Part shown: piece after piece, positions 10,505 to 20,399 of the stretch
How positions within the stretch are numbered: position 1 is the stretch's first letter
How the letters are laid out: every line of letters starts with the position of its first letter
Assembly (NCBI GenBank): GCA_959347315.1
Contig: OY365806.1
Span: 22,458,900-22,522,899 of the forward strand
Direction of reading: 5' to 3'
DNA: 64,000 nt
From: Bimastos eiseni
Taxonomy: Eukaryota; Annelida; Clitellata; Crassiclitellata; Lumbricidae
The notes under the pieces: generated by a model
What the model was told of the DNA's origin: nothing
The model's input: only the letters and a program-made list of their open reading frames with translations
Database searches by the model: none
Translations under genes and position numbers: made by a program

Positions 10505-10612
10505 AATATTGGGCGGCTGACGTCCTATGATGAACAGTCCACTTGATGAAACGTCTGGGATGAACCGTACGTGAATAATCGTCCGGGGATGAAACGTCCT
10601 AGAACCGACCTT
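10505..10612. repeat. Short degenerate tandem repeat GGGATGAAACGTCC
   Basis: Four to five diverged copies of a unit of roughly 17-25 bp occur: TATGATGAACAGTCC, TTGATGAAACGTC, GGGATGAACCGTACG and GGGGATGAAACGTCC. Similar words occur near 9610-9640, so the two places may be ends of one larger element. Confidence 0.55.
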
Positions 10613-11959
10613 GCGTTATAATTTTAATAAATTAATAAATTTAGCAAATGTGGAAATAACAATAATTGGTTTGAGTACAAAACGCTTAAAACTGACGTGA
10701 AAGACATTCACGCCTACGAAGTTCTTATGATGATCAATCTGTCACACCACTTTGAACCTGCAATTTGATAAGTATTTTTGTTAGTTTGATGAGTTAAGTA
10801 GAGTACTGTATTATCAAATCAAAAGTTATATCACTAGTTGTTGTAATTATTTCTGTAACTATACTAATTTCTTTACAAGTAAGCTGAATCTTTATCGTCT
10901 TAAAATATTTGTATGTTATATGTGATACACTTTGATCTCGTTTATTATTGATTATATACAATTGATTATTCTTTAACTTTTACGTATTTTTCACATGTTA
11001 AAACTGTGGCGTTCTGCCGCCCGAGCGCCTGCCTAGCGCTAACGGACGGTGTCGACCCCAGCTCGCTGACATGCCTGGAGTCGCCCGAGTCACTTTCTTA
11101 CCAAATCTCAATGCCAAATGGTTACTCTCTATATCTACCAGGATGTTCGCTCTCACCAGTAAAGATTAAAGATGAGCCTCTTCTCCAAGAAAGGTAACAC
11201 TGTTTGAATTAGTCACGAGGTCTGACTCTGCCTATTCCGCGGTCGCCGGATGGGCAACGTTCTGAGGATGGCCGTACTCAAAACAGGGTTCATAATCATA
11301 CCGGCAGGAGTCTTCCTCGCCTTGCATACCTTCCAAGCTACTAGCCTCGTCTTCCTCTACCTGATGTCGTACCGTTCAGCATCTTGTGACTCTGAAACTA
11401 TCGCCATTTAGGGACACCAAACGTTCTCTTAAGTTACGAGGTTCAGACATATTTGAAACAAGTCCATAAGCCATTTCGGCCTATACAATTATCGGTAGCT
11501 AAATCCAACGTCTTATACTCTTAGACATTACTGTCCCCAACTCTCTAACCTCTGTCGTCCTAGACACACCAGTCTCGCAGCTCTTCGTCATATCATGCTA
11601 GACACTTAGCTATCACGTCTTCTGCTCAACACGTATCTCTCGATCTATTTCCGTGTATGGCATAAACGGCCGCACACGTATATTTTGTCATGCACATTTG
11701 ACTGACTAAGTTCCCGTCCTCTGTGTTAGCAGTTACCCACCAACACTGATATATTCTGTTTCGATAAAAATTACACTGGCATGGTATTCACGGACACTGA
11801 TAGTGAAGGTCTTCTGTCTATAACCTTCGCTATCTGCACACAGATCTTCGATCCGACCTACGCACGAGGGGGCCCGACCTCGCACTTCAGTCAGCTCTCA
11901 GAACTGTGTGTGACGACAAACAACCATGTATTCACCTGGCTACCCGATTACCCAAACGT
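10613..11959. other. AT-rich stretch then CpG-rich stretch without a recognised gene
   Basis: Bases 10613-11000 are AT-rich and featureless. From about 11000 the base composition becomes CpG-rich and continues into the hairpin-repeat block. ORFs at 11006-11197 and 11781-12029 have no recognisable domain. Confidence 0.45.
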
Positions 11960-13650
11960 ACTCGTATCGATCACTTCGATCAGACACGCAAATAGATACA
12001 CTTCGGGAAAACGGGAGGAGTATCTATGACCAACGTAGATAGCCAACAGTAATATTTAAACGGGAGGAGTATCTATGACCAACGTAGGTAGCCAACAGTA
12101 ATATTTACGCATCGATCAATTCTTGGTCTGCTTACTATCTTTACCCTGGGTTTCCGACTGCCCAGATTTTCGGGAATTTCCCCAATATTTCTATCGAACG
12201 TATTCGATGGGGAACTTTCCCCGTATGTGCCAACGCTCCACCGGCAGCTCTCTCGGTTTGTACGGCTGCTACTGCGGGAATCTACTCGGCTTGTATCTCT
12301 TGGGGCCACCCGAATTTTCATGTCTCCGACAACCTGGGGAAAACGGGAGGAGTATCTATGACCGAACTAGGTAGCCAACAAGTATATTTCTCGGCCGGCT
12401 TGCATCTGTCATATACTTTAATATCCGATCACCCAGACTCTCACATGTCTCTAACTCTCATCGACTGCATTTATTCATCCCATCGTAGGAACATATTTGT
12501 ATTCGTCACCTAGAGATCTGACCAACGGTAATGCACCAACTTTCGTTTCTCAGACTCGATTCTCTCACAGGCAACTGAGGTAAGTGTCACCACGTTACCT
12601 TTATGTTTCACACAGACCTGTGTTATTATAATCACTTTCTCTGAAGCAATTGTACTCTGTCTCTTATACACTGGAACGAACAACTGGCAGATCTTTCGAG
12701 GAAGTCCTCGAAAAGAGATTATGTAGTTAGATCTACAAGAAGAAATTAGTAGACGCCTCGCGGGGAAACCGCGAGCCAAGATATTGCAACTAGACACACA
12801 AGTGAATAGATTTCTGGAAAACGAGAGGAGCAAGTGTGACCGACCTAAGTAGCCAACAAGAAGATTTACCGAAAGATCGCAAGACAATAAAGAAGACATA
12901 CTGCGGGGACACCGCAAGTACAGATATTACGTTTAGTAACTCAAGTAAAGATACGCGGGGAAACCGCGACCTAAGACATTGCGATCAGACACGCAAATCA
13001 ACAGATTGCTGGTAAACGGGAGGAGTAATTATGACCACGCTAGGTAGCCAAGTATAGATATTTACGGAAAACCGTAAATAGAAAAGAATATGCAGAGACG
13101 CCCACAATTGATCAGGTTTTCGGCACCAAAGGGAACTTTCCCTGTATCTAACGCAACAATGGGGTCACCCTCCCCGTATTTATCGAATGTATTCATGTTT
13201 TCCAGTATTTGTCAACGGCTTCTCCGGTAGCTCTCAGTCTGTTTCCAACGGCTTCACGGGTCCGCCCTCCCCGTCTTTTAACCAACGTATACACTGGGGA
13301 ATTCTTCCCGTAAATTGTCTCCACAGTCGCCATAAATCTGTCTCGATGTAGCGTTCGGTTGCTCGGGGCTTTACCCGATCTGTATTTCTCACGGCCACCG
13401 ACGGGGTCACGTATCCGACAACCGGCTGGTATTCTCGAGGAGTAACTATGACCGATCTAGGTAGCCAACAAGAATATTTCTCGGCCACCAGAACTCCCAC
13501 GGTCTGCACGGTCGGGGATTTTTCCCGGTCTATCTCTCTGTCGGCCGCCGAGGCCTCTCTCGATATATGCGTCGGTCCCTTCTGGGACTCAACCAGTCTG
13601 TATCACTCACGGCCACCAACGGGGTCACCATCTTCCCCGTATTTCCGAAC
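11960..13650. repeat. Hairpin-rich degenerate repeat block of unknown class
   Basis: Six diverged copies of a conserved box of the form ACGGGAGGAGTATCTATGAC then TAGGTAGCCAACAAG begin near 12011, 12060, 12343, 12821, 13016 and 13431. Between them are many short perfect inverted repeats: GGGGAACTTTCCCC (12209-12222), CGCGGGGAAACCGCG (near 12756 and 12956), TGCGGGGACACCGCA (near 12902), ACGGAAAACCGT (near 13063), GGGAACTTTCCC (near 13131), GGGGATTTTTCCC (near 13515). A third shared word is CTCACGGCCACC followed by ACGGGGTCAC (near 13390 and 13608). No long ORF follows the units, and copies differ by indels not divisible by three, so I do not read it as protein. It may be an old non-coding element that amplified locally. 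Confidence 0.7.
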
Positions 13651-13883
13651 ATAACTGTCATTCATTCATTTATTTCTCACGATCGGGTCTTTACGCACTC
13701 TCGAACGATACCCAGACCTGTGAGCATTTCTCACGATCGGTCTTTCTCTGTCAGCCTGTTGACTCCTACGATCAGGGCACGGTCCGTCTTGCGATCGACG
13801 GCAGAGGGGCCCACCCCACCAGATCAGCGAAAAGCAGCACCAGCCTGACCGCGAGAGCGGCTGTCACTAGAGGTCGTATTTAT

Positions 13884-14120
13884 ATGGCAACACTCAACGA
13901 TCCCTGGAGCGGTACGAGAACCATTCTACGTATGAAGCAGTACGAACCACTGCTCCACATATATAGCGATGCACCGCATGTCAGGCTATACTCAAGCCAA
14001 TTCATGCGTCTGCAAGCTATGCATTCAATTAAAAACCGCCGATCGGTCTTCCTTCCTATACGCAACACTGTAAAAAATAGACGTAAAATAACACTATGGG
14101 CGAGCCGATTATTTAAATAA
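13884..14120 (+). CDS. Small hypothetical ORF with a poly(A)-like end (low confidence)
   Basis: A 78-codon ORF starts MATLNDPWSGTRTILRMKQY, is Arg/Lys-rich toward its end, and overlaps an AATAAA at the stop. The opposite strand is open for 81 codons over the same bases, so coding status is doubtful. It lies immediately after the hairpin-rich block and could be part of that element. No family is recognised. Confidence 0.2.
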   Translation: MATLNDPWSGTRTILRMKQYEPLLHIYSDAPHVRLYSSQFMRLQAMHSIKNRRSVFLPIRNTVKNRRKITLWASRLFK

Positions 14121-14129
14121 ATCATTCAT

Positions 14130-15165
14130 TCAAGCCTTGTGGCCCGTCCGCCACAAAACTAGCTTTCCAGCTTGTACGTGTCACTTGTTTTATTCAACAG
14201 ACTAATTAGCTGTAGGCATAACAATTCGACATTTTCTTCATTTCATACCATCGTGATCACTGTAACATTTTATTTCTTCAGTTCATTGCCCATTGAGTCA
14301 TTCACATTCCAGACGTAACTTTCAATTGACGCCCAGCATCAAATGCCTCGAAAGACTTCGTCATATTTGTGAATCAATGACTTGGATGAAGATAAACTAA
14401 CTCTGAGTCGATGGTCAATCTCTGAGCGGAGCTATATAAATCAAAATATACAATACAATTCAATAAGCTGACGTGACTTACAGCTCCTTGTTTAGAAGAC
14501 GGGTTCTGGTGTGGCTTAAATCACCATGAGCTCCTGATTTGTCAGGTGAATGGTGCGGTGTAAAGCCGCTGAAGCTCCTTGTCTGAAAGTCGGTCATCTA
14601 TAATAATCTCCTATAGTTTGGCGGCACTGTTTGGCATGTGGGCGACTGGTATGGCTTGAAAGTTAAATCTCCATCCGCTCCTAGCTCGGTTCTGGTAAGC
14701 TTAAAAGAGCATCTGTAGGCCTAAGGGAATTTTGAAGTGTTAATTATTCTGATTACAAAAACAACACAAGTACTTGGTGTAACAACAATAGCTCAACGTT
14801 TCTTTGTACAAAAATATCGACCACTATATTTGAATTGTTTTGTTATTCGATATAAAACTACAGTCGCTTTCCTAAATTTGAGAGGATGTATATATATAGA
14901 TGGCAGCAATGATCGAGCATCTCCGTTGGTTGAAGGGGCTTGCCTGGTCATCGTTATCTTTGTTTTATTAAAGAACACTAAAAGGGAATTAGAAATGTTA
15001 TAAATTAGTCAAATCACACATTCCCCTTGTTGCAAACTATAATCTTTTACGCACAGATGAACATCTGCACTCTAATTTGAATTTTGAAATTCTTGAAATA
15101 TGATATCGCCCTTCTTCCAACATATTTTGCTCAGAAGTGCACACGCCTCGAGTCCTCGACAGCGC
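14130..15165. other. No gene recognised
   Basis: Bases 14470-14700 contain three weak repeats of a GAGCTCCTNNTTTG word and a CTGGTNTGGCTTNAA word, suggesting a degenerate tandem repeat. ORFs at 14737-15003 and 14793-14978 lie on opposite strands of the same bases and look accidental. Confidence 0.45.
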
Positions 15166-15169
15166 AATT

Positions 15170-15318
15170 GCGGTTGTACTGTAGAGCAATTGTGCGCGAT
15201 GGACTTGCTCAAGGTCCCTACACAGTGACTGACGCCTCGGACGAGGGTCGAACCCGCTCACTCAGCGCACACTAAGTGTTACAGGCCGACCGCTCTAACC
15301 GATCAGCCACCGTGCCAC
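15170..15318 (-). mobile_element. tRNA-derived SINE
   Basis: On the minus strand the element starts GGCACGGTGGCTGATCGG, followed by TTAGAGCGG, a good RNA polymerase III A box. About 50 bp on comes GGGTTCGACCCTC, a good B box. After the tRNA-like head comes a body with GGGACCTTGAGCAAGTCC and CAATTGCTCTACAG. The head does not fold as a proper functional tRNA with an anticodon arm that I can defend, so I call it a SINE. Related bodies occur at 52815-52935 and 60740-60905. Confidence 0.75.
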
Positions 15319-15959
15319 ATACTGTGGCAAAAACACGTTCCTTCTGTAGAAATCCCCATTTCCTTCCTGTTTCTCCCTCTCCACTCACTCCTCAACCGAA
15401 CAGAAAGATAGGAACTGGCAACCAACCGAAAGACCGCTTCGCATCCATGGCTTACAATATGGACGGTTGAACACAGTGACCACGGTTACACTATCTTAGC
15501 CTTACGTGTCTGTATATCATGCAGAGAAACCGACAGACACAGACAGATAATGAATGATAATTAATGTCTTAACGTGAAATACGTCTTATACTTAAGATTA
15601 TTTCATACGAGTTCATCTCAAAGTTCATACCAATCTAGACCTACTAGACTAGAATCATATTAATAAGCATTTGATCTCATAAACTCTTGCAAAAATTAAA
15701 CTATCCGATATTCTCCATGTGTTCTACATCTAAACGTTAACAACAAAACGAAAACACATGTATGCTAGCAACTTCTTGTCAGCCCCTATTCATCAAATAA
15801 ACGAAAATTTATACAAATACCGGTACAATAGAATGTTGACTCTCACCATTGGGCTGATCTTCAATTCTTCTTTGTAGAATTTGTGTGGATTGAATCTCGT
15901 CTGCCATATCTCAAGTCTACATCCGCCATTGGATTCTGCTGGGATGACCTGCTCTTCAT

Positions 15960-16485
15960 TTCTTCCGCCGTCAGACCATCTCTCTCCATCCACCACTCTT
16001 CCACCCTCAGACCGCCCTCTCTCCATCCCACCTACTCCCTACCACCGTCACACCACTCTCTCCAACTCACCTCCGCCCCTTCCACTGTTACACCCCTCTC
16101 TCCATCCCATCACCCCCCTCTTCCACCACATCTCTCTCCATTCCACCTCCTCCAATTCCACCTTCAGAAAGCACTCCCTCCATCCCACCTCCCCTCGACT
16201 CAACACAGAACAACTGATATCTTAAAAATGATAATAATATTGGGTTTACGGGTTTTTACACCACTCCAGAGGCCCAGCAGTAATACGAAACATACACTAC
16301 AAAATATAACACTAATAAATACAGAGCCCATCTCGCCTCATTCCACCCAATCTCACCTCATTCCACCACATCTCTCCTCATTCCACCCAATTTCCCCTCA
16401 TCTACCCTCATTCCACCCCATCTCGCCTCATTCCCCCATCTCTCCTCAATCCCCATCTCGCCTCATTTTCCCTCATTCAACAAGG
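15960..16485. repeat. C/T-rich minisatellite in two blocks
   Basis: The first block (about 15970-16200) repeats CTCTCTCCATCCCACC-like units. The second (about 16328-16480) repeats TCTCNCCTCATTCCACCCCA units of about 24 bp. An AT-rich stretch of about 120 bp separates them. ORFs of 114 and 203 codons over this region (Pro/Ser/His-rich) are repeat products. Confidence 0.85.
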
Positions 16486-16608
16486 CACTGGTAAGCCTAC
16501 CTGAAGAAACACAGCAAACAAACGGAGATTAGGCCTATTACTAACACACGTCATGACATATTATATCAAATATTCTTACGAATATAAATAAACTATAAGA
16601 TTCCTCTG

Positions 16609-16950
16609 TTGGAGCGGACCTCGTTCGTTGGTAATGAACCCCCAAAGATCAGGGAGTTTTATTGTCACAGCCTTAATTCAAAGCAGATCAACGATCGCTG
16701 CGCTCATCTGTGCCTTGAGCTCTGGAGGTGCCGCACTTCCGTCATCAACTCGATCCAGTGTCATCTCATGTCTCAGATCTTCCTCTTGCAACACTCGACC
16801 GCTGTAAGTATGCGCTTGTGCGTTTCATTCCGCTCAGCTAACACTTTCAAAATTTCTTCAGATGCCAAGACCAAAAAAAGATGCATTCGAGAGCGAGATC
16901 AAGAACGAGACCACAGTCTTCTGGGTTATATTTACTGAGGCAAATCAGAA
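16609..16950 (+). other. Possible small exon pair of unknown gene (low confidence)
   Basis: An open frame ends at CGACCGCT|GTAAGTATG (16803), an excellent donor. At 16860 AAATTTCTTCAG, an excellent acceptor, precedes ATGCCAAGACC, which is open in the same phase for another 37 codons (FESEIKNETTVFWVIFTEAN within it). The intron would be about 57 bp, much shorter than other introns here. Either may instead be decoys. Confidence 0.2.
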
Positions 16951-17049
16951 TATAGGTGATATGTACAATGTAACCTAAAATTAAGAAAGGGTCAGGTGAA
17001 GTAAGGTAAGAGAGCAATTAAGTGCTCAAAAATATAGATGGTAACGTAA

Positions 17050-18105
17050 GACAAGTAAATGATTCTTACCTCATCTCTGATACCTTTTCAGCATGTAGTT
17101 CTTCATGCGAAAGCCGATTGTTAGATCGATTGTTAGAGCGACCGCTCAGAGCGGACCTTGCGAGGAGGTGGTAGTTGTTATAATGAAGTTCTGATATCTT
17201 CCTGTTCAAAGTTTTTTCTAATTCAATATGTTTAATTGCAATTTCTTCTTTATTTTTCTCAATTTCATCAATCTTACTCTTGTTCTCGTGGATGATTTTC
17301 GATTTCCTCGACTTCTACTCCGAAGAACTTCTCTTTCTCAGCAACCATTTCATCACGAATCTTGACATCATCACGCAACCTGACAATTGTTTTTTCATGA
17401 CACTGAGTCTTCATATAAGTGGTATTCTTCCACAGCTGCGCATGTGCTTGTCAACTCCATATAATGACAATTCGTCCCAAATCCTGCACATCCTTCATAT
17501 TTATTTCAAGATGTTGAACTGTCTCCTGCAACTGCGCAAGCTTATTTTCAAGTAAAACTTTCTCTTTCTGCATTTCTTTATCATGGATCTGTTCTTCAAT
17601 TTTAGCTTTGTAGTCTTCTGATTTTTTCAACTCATCCTCAATTCGTGTCACCTGCTCAACAAATTTCACCTTGACCTTTCCCAAGATGGCATTACCGTCT
17701 TGCTTCTGTGAAGTCACTAAGCTAAGCTTGTTGCTGCTCACCCCAACCAAACTCATTTGTAGTCTGACTTTCAATTGTAATTTGACCTACTGTTGTAGTC
17801 TGGCTTTCAGGCATAGCATGGTTATCAATTGCAGTCTAACTTTCAATTGTAGAATGATCTACCATTGTAGTCAGGTTTTCAGTTGTACCACGATCTTCAA
17901 TTATAGTCTGACTTTCAGTCATGGCATGGTTGTCATGCACTGTTGCAGCTAACAAATTCTGCTCATCTGTCGCAGAATACAGTGCATCTTGCTCTGCTTT
18001 CAAAGTCTTCAATCAGGACAACATTTTCTCTCTCAATTGATGCCACAATTGCTTCCAATTCTTGTCTCTGCCTTCGGAGTTGATGCGTATTTCATGCGTA
18101 GCTGA
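17050..18105 (-). pseudogene. Decayed coiled-coil protein gene
   Basis: Read on the minus strand, several overlapping frames all give heptad-rich, Glu/Lys/Gln-rich protein: RQRQELEAIVASIERENVV near 18050; KAEQDALYSATDEQNLL near 17980; a repeat of the form TIESQT-DNHAMPESQT at 17950-17770; DELKKSEDYKAKIEEQIHDK near 17620; then, after one TGA near 17455, RDDVKIRDEMVAEKEKFF near 17340 and IEKNKEEIAIKHIELEKTL near 17240. The frame changes at least three times and stops interrupt it, yet the pieces are collinear and of one character. I infer a former coiled-coil gene, or an exon set I failed to splice. The protein family is not recognised. Confidence 0.55.
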
Positions 18106-18149
18106 TGACATTGCCGAGTAGTGACTCTGGTTGCCAGGGTCGAAGATGC

Positions 18150-18245
18150 TTATTGATGACGTCAATAGAATTCAGGTGGAAGTCGAACGCATTTATAAGC
18201 CAATGCAATGCGATGCGACTTCGAGCCTGCGTCACGTGACCCGCA
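18150..18245. promoter_or_regulatory. Cluster of CRE, CCAAT and E-box motifs (possible promoter)
   Basis: A full palindromic CRE, TGACGTCA (18157-18164), is followed by ATTTATAAG with CCAAT about 50 bp on, and by GTCACGTGAC (18231-18240), a perfect E-box palindrome of the USF/MYC type. The surrounding 18150-18700 stretch is CpG-rich. It abuts the 5' side of the decayed coiled-coil gene and could have been its promoter, or could drive something on the plus strand. No transcript start can be fixed. Confidence 0.35.
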
Positions 18246-18773
18246 TCCATCTTACCCATCCCGCAGTTGAACCGCATCCCTATAACCCAGCGTCAGGCGC
18301 TGAAACCGTTCGTGCGATGGCAGTCGCAGTATTGTCGCTGCGCGGTCCGTTAAAGTAGTCCGCTCCACCGTAGATCGCATTGTTCGCTTGTTGGTGACAT
18401 CACTGTAAGCTACTCTATCGAAACTCCGCCTGCGACACTTGTTTCGTGCGAATGCTACAACCATTCCGCTTCGACGACTCGACGCTGTCCCTTCGAATCT
18501 GTATACTGTTCATCATGTCCAGGAGCTGACTCGGTTCAGAACCCGAAACTCGGTTCGTCAAGCATGAGCGACGCTTCCGGGCAAGGCGTGATTCCGGCGG
18601 CGGAAGAGCGGAACACATGGAAGAGTCCGACGAAGACGTCGGCGTTAGGTGGAGGATTGGTAAAGATACCAAGCGAGAATTGCACAGTCTGAACAGTCGA
18701 AGGGTGAGCGGATCCTTTGCGTCGACGTCAGATTGTCAGTTTGTCCTTCAACTAAGGATAGCGGCGGTGGCGT

Positions 18774-18970
18774 GATGCATTTCGAATTGCATCGAAGTGC
18801 CAGTCAAAATGGCGTAACTCAGGTGGGTAGCAGCGGTTGTGTGGTGGTTGACTGGTTGTGCTCTCTGTCGCAGATGCACTTTGAAGTGCATCGAAGAGCC
18901 AGTCAACGAGGCGTGGCTTAGGAGGATAGCGGCGGTTATTTGGTGGTTCTGCTTTTTGTGCCCAACTGCG
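18774..18970 (+). repeat. Tandem duplication, unit about 98 bp
   Basis: Two diverged copies start at 18774 and 18872 with GATGCANTTTGAANTGCATC, then GCCAGTCAA, and end with a CGGTTNTNTGGTGGTT word. GATGCATTTCGAATTGCATC in the first copy is itself a near-palindrome. Confidence 0.75.
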
Positions 18971-19039
18971 ACTGGGTGTCGTTCAACGACGCCAAGGATT
19001 GTCTCGACAGTTTCTGTCTCTTCCATCGATCACGGGTAC

Positions 19040-19871
19040 AACGCGGATGAATTGTTACGTGCAGAGGAGTGGCGTCGGCTGGGGTTCCCTTTGGGAAACG
19101 ATGAGGCTCCTCCTCCGTCGAGTAATGGACCGATGACCAACAGAACGACGTCCACCGGAGTTCATTCACCGCTGGCAGACGATGAACGATCTCCAGTTAC
19201 AGATCAAATCCATCTGAGGACGGGCCAACTGCAGAGGGCGTTGGCTGGATATACATCCAGTTATGTCCATGATCGACGTGGAAATAGACGAGGATGCAGC
19301 TGACTGCTGCACTTCGGCAACAGGCGGATGCGTTCCATCAGTAGATGTATGTCCTTGACTGCTGGCTCAAGACCGTCGCTGTCCTCTGCTGCTGCGGCGA
19401 CGTTTCCATGGCAATGGAAAGCAGCTGCATTGTCGTCTTCGTCAAGGGCATACATGTGCAACTCATCGGACGGAGCGGTAGAGGGACTCGATCGTCGTGT
19501 CTGAGGAGGAAGGGTGAGACGATGGTAAGGCATATAAATTCTTCAGACGGACGAGTGATGTTAGCTGGCGGATGGTCGACTGCCGAACAGCCGCCATAAA
19601 CATCAGGGAAATCGTCGTATCTGGAGGGTGGAGCGATTTTCGAAGGAAGGTCTTCAGTCGTCTTCACCTTCTTTGGCTTTTCGTAGGAGGAAATCACAGG
19701 CGATAAGTCGTCACGAGCCGTAATTATACGGACTGGGCATTGGCTCGCCCAGCAGATTCGTGTCGCTACTAGAGCAGGTCTTGATGGCGGACTCGTTGCT
19801 CCTAACCGAAGGCGGATGTTCGAGTCGGAATGAAAGCGATTGCAACAATAGGCACGCATGACGTCACGCAT
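19040..19871. other. CpG-rich region with unassigned ORFs on both strands
   Basis: A plus-strand frame (18839-19303) contains a protein-like stretch, NADELLRAEEWRRLGFPLGN, that is Pro/Ser/Thr-rich afterwards. A minus-strand frame (19871-19338, 177 codons) contains KKVKTTEDLPSKIAPPSRYD. Neither has a recognised domain or convincing splice partners. One of them could be an exon of a lineage-specific gene. Confidence 0.3.
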
Positions 19872-20009
19872 ACATAAACTGCTAATTAGTAGCTGTTAAT
19901 TATGGCGTTGAAGTACACCTACAGACTGCTCCGTGCATTAAATATGTGCGTTATTAAATATTACAGTGGTGACGACAGCGATATCATGGTGATAATATAC
20001 TGATTATGA

Positions 20010-20265
20010 TGGCGACGACGATGATAATTGTTAGGCCTCCTATAATAATAATTATAGGCCCCTAATAATGATAATCCTAACATTTTTAATAATGATACTA
20101 ATAATAATTATTATAAGAATAGGGCCGAATAATAATGACTAAACAATAATAATAATAAAATAATGATTAATTAATAATGATTAATTAATAATAATAATCA
20201 TTATTTTATTATGTTTATTATTATTATTATTATTATTGCTTTTATTATTATTATTATAGCAACGT
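20010..20265. repeat. (ATT)n/(AAT)n microsatellite, partly inverted
   Basis: AAT-type units dominate the left part and ATT-type units the right part (ATTATTATT from about 20215), so the locus can fold back on itself. Confidence 0.9.
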
Positions 20266-20334
20266 GCCGTTAAAATCAAGTATGACCTGTGATTATTCAC
20301 GGGTTAACAGTTATAGAACGAATTGAAGTACAGT

Positions 20335-20384
20335 GCCAGTTGCAGTTGAATCGTGACCCGGCCGTGATTCTTCACGTGATCTGG
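20335..20384 (+). other. Possible 5' untranslated exon end of the APBA gene
   Basis: The sequence TCACGTGATCTGG|GTAAGT gives a strong donor at 20385 next to an E-box (TCACGTGA). A matching acceptor, TGATGTTTCAG, lies at 23255-23265, and the exon that starts at 23266 carries the APBA start codon. The transcription start is not determined. The intervening 2.9 kb would be intron 1. Confidence 0.3.
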
Positions 20385-20399
20385 GTAAGTGCATTTTCT

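Noticed and set aside
12510..12917. 135-codon minus-strand ORF in the hairpin block
   Set aside because: It spans several repeat units and palindromes with no domain; copies elsewhere in the block do not keep the frame.
15244..15318. tRNA gene
   Set aside because: A and B boxes are present but no defensible anticodon arm or acceptor pairing; the attached body repeats elsewhere, so it is a SINE.
15883..16494. 203-codon Pro/Ser/His-rich ORF
   Set aside because: Product of the C/T-rich minisatellite, and frames are open in parallel in overlapping registers.
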